From NCBI GenBank assembly GCA_964515175.1, contig CAZEUR010000016.1, positions 1 to 26,956 on the forward strand: a stretch of 26,956 bases of DNA, read 5' to 3'. Shown piece after piece: positions 15,218-22,486 of the stretch. Every line of letters begins with the position of its first letter. Position 1 is the first letter of the stretch. The notes under the pieces are model-generated. The model had not been told where the DNA came from. It saw nothing but the letters and a program-made list of their open reading frames with translations, and searched no databases. The translations under genes and the position numbers were made by a program. The stretch comes from CAIWGV01 sp964515175 (lineage in GTDB: Bacteria; Pseudomonadota; Alphaproteobacteria; UBA7879; UBA5542).

Positions 15218-15845
15218 GAATGGAGGGCTGCCTAAAATAGAAAGGTTCAGAAGAAAAACCCCCCTCTGTTGAAAGATTCTCAAAGGTTGCTTTCAGCAAA
15301 TCCAGCGCATCAAGGGTTTTTGAGGGCTTAGAAAAAGCTTCAAGTTTATCTCCTCGTAATTCTACACCCTCATGATTATGCAAAAATTCATGTATCTGGG
15401 GTGTAGTCATAATCTCCACAATAGATGGCTGAAGATCTGTTTCTTTAAAGAGGGCTGTAAAAAAATCACCCCGCCTTGTATCCAGAGCCACAAGAAGCGA
15501 TTGGTCTTTTACTAAAGAGCGCCAGATCTGAAAACCCGTGAGCCCCAAAATTGGAATATTACCCGCCAAGCAGAATCCATTCACAACCGCAAGCCCGACT
15601 CTAAGACCCGTAAAAGATCCGGGGCCTCGATTCACCGCTAAGTGGGTCAACTGCTTGAAAGAAACACCTGACTCTTTCATAACAGTCTCAATAAACCCCA
15701 TGAGATGTTTTGGTTGCCCGTAGGGAAGGTTTTCACTTTTTGAAGCGAGGAAAGCCCCTTTCGTGCCTAAAGCTACGGAACACAATTCTCCGGAGGTTTC
15801 AATCCCCAGAATCAAGGGCTGTTCTTTATTCAATGGTTGATTCAA
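15207..15845 (-). CDS. tsaB: tRNA threonylcarbamoyladenosine biosynthesis protein TsaB
   Basis: TsaB is the non-catalytic partner of TsaD in making t6A at position 37 of ANN-decoding tRNAs. The 212-residue protein begins with LILGIETSGELCSVAL (the ASKHA phosphate-loop strand). It has the hallmark NRGPGSFTGLRVGLAVVNGF and a weakly conserved C-terminal half ending in EPFYFRQP. The ATG at 15845 lies inside the last codons of recA (20-base overlap). A TTG at 15815 would avoid the overlap but has no ribosome-binding site. The rimI gene follows at once. Function is well supported by motif and neighbour. Confidence 0.92.
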   Translation of the reverse strand: MNQPLNKEQPLILGIETSGELCSVALGTKGAFLASKSENLPYGQPKHLMGFIETVMKESGVSFKQLTHLAVNRGPGSFTGLRVGLAVVNGFCLAGNIPILGLTGFQIWRSLVKDQSLLVALDTRRGDFFTALFKETDLQPSIVEIMTTPQIHEFLHNHEGVELRGDKLEAFSKPSKTLDALDLLKATFENLSTEGGFSSEPFYFRQPSIHGN

Positions 15846-16866
15846 CCCCTTGCTCTAAGGCTTTTACAACCACATCCTGCTTCGCCCGAAGCGCTTCTTC
15901 CAAGGCAGCTGCCACCTCTGGGTTACTCTTTAGGTATTGGCGCGTTGCCTCTTTTCCTTGACCCAGCTGCTTTCCATTCCAAGAATACCAAGACCCTGCT
16001 TTCTCGACAATTTCTGCTTTAACGCCCAAATCAATCAGCTCACCCGTCTTGGAAATACCTTCTCCATACATAATGTCAAATTCAACAGTCTTGAAGGGCG
16101 GCGCCACTTTGTTCTTTACCACTTTAACGCGCGTCAAGTTGCCCACCACATCTTCCTTATCTTTGATGGCCCCAATGCGGCGGATATCCAACCGAACAGA
16201 GGCATAAAACTTCAAAGCATTTCCGCCTGTTGTGGTTTCTGGATTCCCAAACATGACACCAATTTTTTGGCGAATCTGATTGATGAAGATCAACATACAC
16301 TTAGACTTGGAGATGGAGGCTGTTAACTTGCGCAAAGCCTGACTCATAAGGCGTGCTTGAAGACCCATATGGGAATCCCCCATCTCGCCTTCCAACTCTG
16401 CCTTTGGCACAAGAGCGGCCACGCTGTCCACAATAAGCACATCAATAGCACCTGACCGCACAAGCGTATCCACAATTTCAAGGGCTTGTTCACCCGTATC
16501 CGGCTGCGAAATAATGAGACTGTTTGTATCCACCCCAAGCTTCCGAGCATAAACAGGATCTAAGGCATGCTCTGCATCAATGAACGCACAAGCCTTGCCC
16601 ATTTTTTGAGCCTCTGCAATCACATGAAGGGTAAGTGTTGTCTTTCCAGAACTTTCTGGCCCATAGATTTCGACGATTCTGCCCACCGGCAATCCACCAA
16701 TTCCTAATGCCAGATCTAATCCCAAAGACCCAGTTGGAATCGCCTCCACCTCTGCCGCATGGTTTTGATCCCCTAATTTCATAATGGATCCCTTACCAAA
16801 AGCTCTTTCTATTTGCTTTAAGGCGGCTTCTAATGCTTTGCTTTTATCTGACGTCATGGTGGTCAT
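15826..16866 (-). CDS. recA: recombinase RecA
   Basis: RecA forms filaments on single-stranded DNA, drives strand exchange and stimulates LexA cleavage. The 346-residue product has the N-terminal polymerisation helix (KALEAALKQIERAFGKGSIM), Walker A GPESSGKT (69-76), Walker B LIVDSVAAL, loop L1 (EGEMGDSHMGLQARLMSQAL), loop L2 with FGNPETTTGGNALKFYAS and a short acidic tail. The start at 16866 has GAGGA five bases upstream; a second ATG three codons later is also possible. No GAAC-N7-GAAC or GTTC-N7-GTTC box (the alphaproteobacterial LexA site) was seen in the 184 bases upstream. It is followed by tsaB with a 20-base overlap. Confidence 0.98.
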   Translation of the reverse strand: MTTMTSDKSKALEAALKQIERAFGKGSIMKLGDQNHAAEVEAIPTGSLGLDLALGIGGLPVGRIVEIYGPESSGKTTLTLHVIAEAQKMGKACAFIDAEHALDPVYARKLGVDTNSLIISQPDTGEQALEIVDTLVRSGAIDVLIVDSVAALVPKAELEGEMGDSHMGLQARLMSQALRKLTASISKSKCMLIFINQIRQKIGVMFGNPETTTGGNALKFYASVRLDIRRIGAIKDKEDVVGNLTRVKVVKNKVAPPFKTVEFDIMYGEGISKTGELIDLGVKAEIVEKAGSWYSWNGKQLGQGKEATRQYLKSNPEVAAALEEALRAKQDVVVKALEQGVESTIE

Positions 16867-16940
16867 GGGATTCCTCTTTCATAAGTGAATTTTAAGTCTT
16901 CCCACACTAGCATATTTGGAGAGGATTCGTAAATACTTAA

Positions 16941-16961
16941 GCGGCTTTTTTCTATAGCCGC
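16941..16961 (-). other. hairpin upstream of recA
   Basis: GCGGCT (16941-16946) and AGCCGC (16956-16961) form a 6-bp GC-rich stem with a 9-nt loop, about 75 bases before recA. No uridine tract follows on either strand, so a terminator is not supported. It might mark the end of the upstream methyltransferase transcript or be part of the recA control region. Confidence 0.3.
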
Positions 16962-17007
16962 CCAATATAATTTGGTCGCCCAGAAGAAGCCTGAAAGGCC
17001 GACGTAG

Positions 17008-17021
17008 ATCCTCCTCAGGAT
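17008..17021. repeat. short palindrome, possible fragment of a dispersed intergenic repeat
   Basis: ATCCT-CCTC-AGGAT forms a 5-bp stem with a 4-nt loop. The core CCTCAGGATGA resembles dispersed palindromic intergenic repeats remembered from other alphaproteobacteria. Only one copy is seen in this window, so the repeat status is a guess. Confidence 0.2.
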
Positions 17022-17050
17022 GAAGAATAGGGATGCGAACCTAGCTTTGC

Positions 17051-17704
17051 CTACCTATACCGCACCAACCAAACAGTAGCATCGCCGCAGTCTTTATCTT
17101 CTACGGTATGGACGATAATGGTAAAATGATGGTCCTCCAGGAGTTTTCTATACTCTTCTAGGGAGAGGGAAGCATGATACAAATCCTCACCTCCATTATC
17201 GCTCCATATTTCGCCCACATCAGAATTCGAGGTAAAAAGCAACATACCTTGTGGATTTAGATGGTCCTCAAATATCTGGAACATGGATTGTTGATCCTCA
17301 GAAGATAAATGAAAAAGACTATGCCAAACAATCACACAATCAAATTTCTCTTTCAAGTTAAGAGCTCTCATGTCAGCCACAAAAAAGGTTCCTTTTGGAC
17401 ACTTCTTTTTTGCTAGTTCAATTTGCTTTTGACTCCCATCAATACCCGTTACTTGAAAACCTCGAGAGATTAGATACTGAGCAATGGGCTCTCCCATGCC
17501 GCACCCCACATCGAGAATCTTAGCTCCAGGCTTAAGATAGGAGGTTGCTTTATCAAGATAAGGTTTTTCAAAAAGATCCCGTGATCTATGGTCGTCAAAC
17601 CAATGGGCCATTTTGTCATAAGATTTCCAGACGTCTTTCTTTTCCCGAATCTTATTTATTCTGTGATCAAATTGTGATCTGTGAATACCCAAGAGGGGGC
17701 ACAC
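17051..17704 (-). CDS. class I SAM-dependent methyltransferase
   Basis: The product (217 residues from a GTG at 17704) has a Rossmann-type methyltransferase fold. Motif I is ILDVGCGMGEPIAQYLI, the acidic end of strand two is VTGIDGSQKQIELAKKK, motif II/III follows as FFVADMRALNL, and FDCVIVWHSLFHLSSEDQ is the post-II strand. The N-terminal YDKMAHWFDDHRSRDLFEK is shared by a group of small methyltransferases of unknown substrate. The start is uncertain: the GTG overlaps the upstream cupin gene by 49 bases and neither it nor a TTG at 17692 has a ribosome-binding site. The pair is probably one transcript. The substrate cannot be inferred. Confidence 0.85.
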   Translation of the reverse strand: MCPLLGIHRSQFDHRINKIREKKDVWKSYDKMAHWFDDHRSRDLFEKPYLDKATSYLKPGAKILDVGCGMGEPIAQYLISRGFQVTGIDGSQKQIELAKKKCPKGTFFVADMRALNLKEKFDCVIVWHSLFHLSSEDQQSMFQIFEDHLNPQGMLLFTSNSDVGEIWSDNGGEDLYHASLSLEEYRKLLEDHHFTIIVHTVEDKDCGDATVWLVRYR

Positions 17705-18162
17705 TTAGCTATCAAGATTAGGGGACCGTTATCCTTAGAGTTCATCACGCCGTGGACAGTGTTTATTGGGACCGCCACATAAACTCGGGGACTAAGCTCA
17801 ATGGCTCCATTGCCAAGCCTTAAAGTTCCTTTGCCCTGCAAGACGAAATAGTCCTCAACCAGAGTTATATGCAAGTGGGCTAGCGATGCAACTCCTGGAT
17901 CGATATAAGAAAGAGCCCATCTACGCACCGCATTTCCATCTGTTGCCAAGCCCTCAAACTCCTCAACGCTTTCCCCATTGCTTGCGAACAATTTTCCGGT
18001 ACCAACGGTGAAAGAAAGGCTTTCATCACCCTGTGTGATGGATATGGTGTTCCCATTTGCAACAATTCTTGTTTTTGCGGGATCATCGTAGGTGAAATCG
18101 ATGGCATCAAATGCGGCCGAGGCACTCCCAGCAGTGGCGGTGGAAGATATGGTTTCTTTCAT
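17656..18162 (-). CDS. cupin-domain protein
   Basis: The ATG at 18162 gives 168 residues starting MKETISSTATAGSASAAFDA; an upstream in-frame extension covers the promoter region and is not likely coding. The cupin barrel is in the C-terminal half. Motif 1 reads HLHITLVEDYFVLQGKG (H-x-H-x4-E-x6-G) and motif 2 reads PINTVHGVMN (P-x4-H-x3-N). Together these supply the usual three-His/one-Glu metal site. The N-terminal half (FTYDDPAKTRIVANGNTISI) is not recognised. Single-cupin proteins may be enzymes, sensors or sugar binders; no function is assigned. It is divergent from aspS and followed by the overlapping methyltransferase. Confidence 0.75.
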   Translation of the reverse strand: MKETISSTATAGSASAAFDAIDFTYDDPAKTRIVANGNTISITQGDESLSFTVGTGKLFASNGESVEEFEGLATDGNAVRRWALSYIDPGVASLAHLHITLVEDYFVLQGKGTLRLGNGAIELSPRVYVAVPINTVHGVMNSKDNGPLILIAKCAPSWVFTDHNLITE

Positions 18163-18179
18163 GGTGACTGCTTTTATTT

Positions 18180-18203
18180 CTATTAAGTACACTATTAAGT
18201 ACT
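18180..18203. repeat. 12-bp tandem direct repeat at the cupin promoter
   Basis: Two head-to-tail copies of CTATTAAGTAC plus one variable base (18180-18191 and 18192-18203) lie 18 bases before the cupin start. They overlap the -10 box of the promoter candidate. Tandem 12-bp units of this type place two proteins on nearly the same helix face and suggest an operator. Confidence 0.6.
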
Positions 18204-18219
18204 CTCTTTCAATTGTCAG
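18191..18219 (-). promoter_or_regulatory. candidate cupin-methyltransferase promoter
   Basis: Minus-strand CTGACA (18214-18219, 5/6) and AATAGT (18191-18196, 4/6) are 17 bases apart. The direct repeat at 18180-18203 covers the -10 box and likely start site, as expected for a repressor site. Confidence 0.4.
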
Positions 18220-18244
18220 ATTAAAGCAAATCAACAAATTTAAC

Positions 18245-18273
18245 TTGCCTTGTTTTGACGCCTGGATTAGACT
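18245..18273 (+). promoter_or_regulatory. candidate aspS promoter
   Basis: TTGCCT (18245-18250) and TAGACT (18268-18273) are separated by 17 bases, each with 4/6 matches. Transcription would begin near 18280, about 30 bases before the ATG. A TTGACG at 18255 was also considered, but no -10 box follows at the right distance. Confidence 0.35.
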
Positions 18274-18309
18274 CCGAGCTTGAATTTAAGCACAGTTGAG
18301 GGACTTTTT

Positions 18310-20115
18310 ATGCACGCCTATCGGACCCATACCTGCGGGGATCTTCGCCGCACCCATGTAAACCAGACCGTTCGTCTGTCTGGGTGGGTTCACCGTAAGC
18401 GAGACCATGGAAATTTGCTCTTTATTGATCTTCGGGATCATTATGGCCTAACCCAGTGCGTGATGGATACATCCAATCCCTTTTTTAATGTGGCAGAGAA
18501 GGCCAGCCTTGAAAGCGTGCTCACCCTTACAGGTATCGTTGTTGCAAGACCTAATGATACTCTTAACACGTCTCTGAAAACAGGGGAGATTGAAATACAG
18601 ATTCAAAGCCTTCATGTGGAATCTCATGCTCAACCTCTCCCCTTACAGGTCAACAGCAATGGGGAATTCCCTGAGGAAACCCGTCTGAAATACCGGTTCC
18701 TGGACCTCCGTCGGGAAAAAATTCATGAAAATATTATCCTGCGAAGCCAGGTCATCTCCAGCATTCGTCGCCGTATGATTGAACAAGGGTTTATGGAATT
18801 CCAGACCCCCATCCTCACTGCTAGCTCCCCCGAGGGCGCACGGGATTATTTGGTGCCCAGCCGTTTGTACCCGGGCAAGTTTTACGCCCTGCCTCAGGCC
18901 CCTCAACAGTTCAAGCAGCTTCTCATGATTGCGGGTTTTGATAAGTATTTTCAGATCGCCCCCTGTTTCCGGGATGAAGACGCGCGGGCAGACCGCTCTC
19001 CTGGTGAATTTTATCAGTTGGATATGGAAATGTCCTTCGTAACACAGGAAGACGTGTTTAATGCCATTGAACCTGTGCTTCATGGAATCTTTGAAGAGTT
19101 TTCTAAGGGACGCAGCGTTTCTCCCATGCCATTCAAACGCATCCCCTTTGATGAAGCTATGTTGCATTACGGATCTGACAAACCTGATCTGCGGAACCCT
19201 ATCCTGATTCAAGATGCCACGTCTATTTTTGCAGGCTCTGATTTTGCTATCTTTGCAAATAACATTAAAAATGGCCAAGTGGTGCGAGCGATCCCAGGCC
19301 CCGGCGCTGCTGGATATCCTCGCAGTTTCTTTGAGAAGCTCAACACATGGGCCCAAGAATTGGGACTTCCTGGGCTTGGATATATCACTTTTGCAGAAGG
19401 AGATGCCAAGGGACCTCTAGCGAAGTTTTTGTCTACTGATCGCCTCAAAAATCTCCGCTCCTTAACCGGATCAAAAGAGGGTGATTCTGTATTTTTTGTG
19501 TGCGGGTCTTTGTCAGATGCCACAAAATTCTCAGGCCTTGTGCGTACTAAGATTGGTGAGGAATTGGATCTCATCAAAAGACATGCTTTTGAGTTCTGCT
19601 GGGTCGTGGACTTCCCTCTCTTTGAACTAGATGATAAGACTGGTCAGATTCAATTCAGCCACAATCCTTTTTCTATGCCCCAAGGTGGCTTGGCGGCCCT
19701 CACCAACCAAGATCCTCTTACAATCAAAGCACATCAGTACGATATCGTGTGCAATGGTATCGAACTATGCAGTGGTGCTATCCGCAATCATTTGCCAGAA
19801 GTGATGGAGCGTGCATTTTCTATTGCAGGATATACCTCTAATGATCTTGAAAATCGTTTTGGGGGTATGCTCCGCGCCCTCCGATTAGGCGCCCCTCCCC
19901 ATGGTGGATGCGCCCCCGGCATTGACCGCATGATCATGTTGATCGCAGACGAACCCAATATTCGGGAAGTCATCGCATTTCCCATGACACAACAAGCGGA
20001 AGATTTGTTGATGGGAGCACCAGCCCTGGCTTCTGCTCACCAATTGAAAGAATTACATCTACGTGTTGATGCACCTATTAAAAAGGAATACAATAGTCCT
20101 ACTGTTTCTTCCTAA
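18310..20115 (+). CDS. aspS: aspartyl-tRNA synthetase
   Basis: AspRS charges tRNA-Asp, and in organisms without AsnRS also tRNA-Asn. The ATG at 18310 is chosen because GAGGGA lies seven bases upstream and MHAYRTHTCGDLR is the family start; the open frame upstream from a TTG at 18280 is not. The 601-residue product has an N-terminal OB-fold anticodon domain (VRLSGWVHRKRDHGNLLFID). A class II core follows with motif 2 (FRDEDARADRSPGEFYQLD) and motif 3 (APPHGGCAPGIDRMIMLI). The bacterial GAD insertion lies in the middle, followed by FCWVVDFPLFE. Residues appear complete. The MFS gene follows after 16 bases. Confidence 0.97.
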   Translation: MHAYRTHTCGDLRRTHVNQTVRLSGWVHRKRDHGNLLFIDLRDHYGLTQCVMDTSNPFFNVAEKASLESVLTLTGIVVARPNDTLNTSLKTGEIEIQIQSLHVESHAQPLPLQVNSNGEFPEETRLKYRFLDLRREKIHENIILRSQVISSIRRRMIEQGFMEFQTPILTASSPEGARDYLVPSRLYPGKFYALPQAPQQFKQLLMIAGFDKYFQIAPCFRDEDARADRSPGEFYQLDMEMSFVTQEDVFNAIEPVLHGIFEEFSKGRSVSPMPFKRIPFDEAMLHYGSDKPDLRNPILIQDATSIFAGSDFAIFANNIKNGQVVRAIPGPGAAGYPRSFFEKLNTWAQELGLPGLGYITFAEGDAKGPLAKFLSTDRLKNLRSLTGSKEGDSVFFVCGSLSDATKFSGLVRTKIGEELDLIKRHAFEFCWVVDFPLFELDDKTGQIQFSHNPFSMPQGGLAALTNQDPLTIKAHQYDIVCNGIELCSGAIRNHLPEVMERAFSIAGYTSNDLENRFGGMLRALRLGAPPHGGCAPGIDRMIMLIADEPNIREVIAFPMTQQAEDLLMGAPALASAHQLKELHLRVDAPIKKEYNSPTVSS

Positions 20116-20131
20116 TTTTAAAAGGCATCAC

Positions 20132-21364
20132 ATGTCGTATATAAAGATCATCTCTGCAAGCATCCTCGGCAACGCCTTGGAATTTTATAATTTAACGCTC
20201 TACGGTGTCTTTGCCAGCCTCTTTGCTGAGCTTTTCTTCCCTTCCTCTAACAGAGCCCTCTCCCTCATCGCCAGTTTGGGCACATTTGCCGCGGCTTTCC
20301 TGGTAAGGCCTTTAGGTGCTATTTTCTTTGGGTATATCGGCGATCGCTTTGGACGAAAAAAAGCACTTAGCCTCTCCATTTTAGCCATGGGCATGCCAAC
20401 TCTCATTATTACGATTCTTCCCACCTATAATGATATTGGGGTCTTCGCTCCCGCCATCCTCATTCTTTGTCGACTTGTTCAAGGTCTGTGTGCAGGAGGC
20501 GAGTTCAATGGCGCCACCATTTTTGCCCTCGAGCACTTGGGCCGTAAGGTGCCTGGATTTACCGGTGGGCTGATTGTGGGATCTTGCCTCTTAGGATCCA
20601 TGATGGCAACGGGCATCTCCACTCTTTTTATGATGCCCCAATTTCCCAGCTGGTCATGGCGCCTTACGTTCTTGATTGGAGGCCTTTTTAGCTTTTTTGG
20701 AATTTACATGCGTCGCAGCCTAAGCGAAAGTCCTGTTTTTCGGCAGATCTCGGAGCAACGCCGCCTTCAAAGAACGCCTTTAAAAAGCGCTGTCACCACT
20801 TATTGGCGCTCTTGCTTGATGGTTTTTTCAATTGCTGCCTTTGATGGCGCTTTAACCTATACCCTGGTCGCTTTTCTTCCTATTTACCTCACCACTTATT
20901 TAGAAATTTCTCCAACTCATGCAGCCCTCCATAATTTTGCAGGGCTTTGGGCCTGCATGCTCGGATGCCCCCTGTTTGGATATTATGCTGATAAATTTGG
21001 CGCCAAAGAGACTCTTGTCATTGCAACTCTTCTGATCCTCGGCCTTAGCATTCCAACATTTATGGCCCTCAGCTCTCATAGTTGGTGGGGAATTCTAGGA
21101 GGACATGTTTCTTTGGGACTTTTGGTGGCATCCTTGATCGGTGTACAGCCTCTGTTTTCCCTGTCTCTCTTCCCGCCTCAAGAGCGATACACAGGCATTT
21201 CATTTAGCTATAGTTTAGGCATTGGCTTCATTGGGGGTATTACGCCCATTTTGCTGACACTTTTGATGCACCACACTCATAACTTCCTCGTTCCCAGCTT
21301 TTATCTCATGAGCTTTGCCATTGTTTTCTTAGGAGTTTTGCTGTTGCTTAGAGTGAAGAGGTAG
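20132..21364 (+). CDS. MFS transporter, metabolite:H+ symporter (MHS/ProP-like) type
   Basis: The ATG at 20132 has AAAGG six bases upstream and gives 410 residues; a longer frame starting inside aspS is rejected. About twelve membrane segments are visible. The N-terminus SASILGNALEFYNLTLYGVF, the loop GYIGDRFGRKKALSLSILAM and RLVQGLCAGGEFNGATIFAL are signatures of the MHS family (ProP, KgtP, ShiA relatives). These bring in osmolytes, dicarboxylates or other organic acids with protons. In the usual family motif an acidic residue and W/D follow the first helix; here NALEFYN keeps the glutamate. The substrate is unknown. It probably shares the aspS transcript. Its stop codon directly abuts the stop of rodA. 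Confidence 0.9.
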   Translation: MSYIKIISASILGNALEFYNLTLYGVFASLFAELFFPSSNRALSLIASLGTFAAAFLVRPLGAIFFGYIGDRFGRKKALSLSILAMGMPTLIITILPTYNDIGVFAPAILILCRLVQGLCAGGEFNGATIFALEHLGRKVPGFTGGLIVGSCLLGSMMATGISTLFMMPQFPSWSWRLTFLIGGLFSFFGIYMRRSLSESPVFRQISEQRRLQRTPLKSAVTTYWRSCLMVFSIAAFDGALTYTLVAFLPIYLTTYLEISPTHAALHNFAGLWACMLGCPLFGYYADKFGAKETLVIATLLILGLSIPTFMALSSHSWWGILGGHVSLGLLVASLIGVQPLFSLSLFPPQERYTGISFSYSLGIGFIGGITPILLTLLMHHTHNFLVPSFYLMSFAIVFLGVLLLLRVKR

Positions 21365-22486
21365 CTAATACTTCGACACCTTCATGCGGTGATTCACATC
21401 TACGTTTAGTAATAAGCCAAACCCTATCATCAACGTCAGCATAGAGGTTCCTCCATAAGAGATCATCGGCAGAGGAACTCCCACCACGGGAACAAGCCCC
21501 ATGACCATACTCATGTTGATACCCAAATAAATAAAGAGCGTAATCATAATTCCAAAACCAAGAAGCTGTCCAAATTTACTTCTATTTTTCAAAACAATTT
21601 TAAAGGCCTGCATAAGAAGGCATACATAGAGAAATATCAACAGGATAGCTCCAATAAAACCAAATTCTTCGCAAAAAAGCGTAAAAATAAAATCCGTTTG
21701 TTTTTCAGGCAGAAAATTTAGGTAACCCTGAGTTCCATGGAAATACCCTTTTCCAAAAAAACCTCCAGACCCAATAGCTATTTTTGATTGGAGAATATGG
21801 TAGCCACTGCCCTGCGGATCTGTCATGGGATCCAAAAATGTAAGAACTCGGTTTTTTTGATAGTCTTTTAACAAGACATTCCAGACAATTGGAATGGCGG
21901 CAACGGTTGCAACCGCAACCCCCACAAAGTAATAGACCCTAACCCCTGCCATAAGCAACATGCTGAATCCTATCATCACAAGCAAAAGCATTGTCCCCAA
22001 ATCTGGCTGTTTCATTACCAAGACAGCTGGCGCTGCAATCAACAAAAGAGGGACAATCAGGTGTTGGGGCTTATAAATATCATCCGTATTCAGACGGTGA
22101 AAATAGGCGGCAAGCGCTAAAACTAGCGAGATTTTAGCCAGCTCAGAGGGCTGAAGTTTAAAGATATAGAGATCCAGCCACCTTTGGGCGCCCATGCCTA
22201 CTTTCCCCATGACAGCAACCAAAATCAAAAGGATAAAAGAGATAAAGTAAAAAACATAAGCCCATTTGAACCACCATTGAATATCCATAGATGCAATCCC
22301 AATCATCAGGCCAAATCCAATGACAAAGCGAATCATTTGAGGCAAAGCCCATGGGAAAAAAGCGCCTCCTGCTGCAGAATAGAGCACGACAAATCCAATA
22401 ACGGCTAACGCAAAAATAAGTCCAATCAAAGGACGGTTTAAAGCCCTGAGCCGCTCTGTGGGTGTTAGATAGTCACCATATTTCAC
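21365..22486 (-). CDS. rodA: rod-shape SEDS glycosyltransferase RodA
   Basis: RodA polymerises lipid II into glycan strands in the elongation complex with PBP2 and MreBCD. The start is the GTG at 22486, because AAGGAGG lies seven to eight bases upstream and it overlaps the mrdA stop as GTGA. A longer frame into mrdA is rejected. The 373-residue product has about ten membrane segments. It carries the SEDS motifs: GAQRWLDLYIFKLQPSELAK, KQPDLGTMLL, GKGYFHGTQGYLNFLPEKQT followed by DFIF, and the end PMISYGGTSMLTLMIGFGLL. The position usually PExHTDF reads PEKQTDF. It is the last gene of the mre/mrd operon and ends against the MFS gene with no spacer. Confidence 0.96.
   Translation of the reverse strand: MKYGDYLTPTERLRALNRPLIGLIFALAVIGFVVLYSAAGGAFFPWALPQMIRFVIGFGLMIGIASMDIQWWFKWAYVFYFISFILLILVAVMGKVGMGAQRWLDLYIFKLQPSELAKISLVLALAAYFHRLNTDDIYKPQHLIVPLLLIAAPAVLVMKQPDLGTMLLLVMIGFSMLLMAGVRVYYFVGVAVATVAAIPIVWNVLLKDYQKNRVLTFLDPMTDPQGSGYHILQSKIAIGSGGFFGKGYFHGTQGYLNFLPEKQTDFIFTLFCEEFGFIGAILLIFLYVCLLMQAFKIVLKNRSKFGQLLGFGIMITLFIYLGINMSMVMGLVPVVGVPLPMISYGGTSMLTLMIGFGLLLNVDVNHRMKVSKY

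Noticed and set aside
17661..17683. Repeated TGTGATC words near the cupin stop considered as a CRP/FNR-type site
   Set aside because: The words are direct, not inverted, repeats, and they are in coding sequence at the gene overlap; the spacing does not fit a CRP dimer site.
18163..18237. N-terminal extension of the cupin protein
   Set aside because: It would translate through the promoter candidate and the tandem repeat; the ATG at 18162 is simpler.
18643..19356. Long minus-strand open frame (237 codons) opposite aspS
   Set aside because: It lies fully inside the conserved AspRS sequence and its translation resembles no family.
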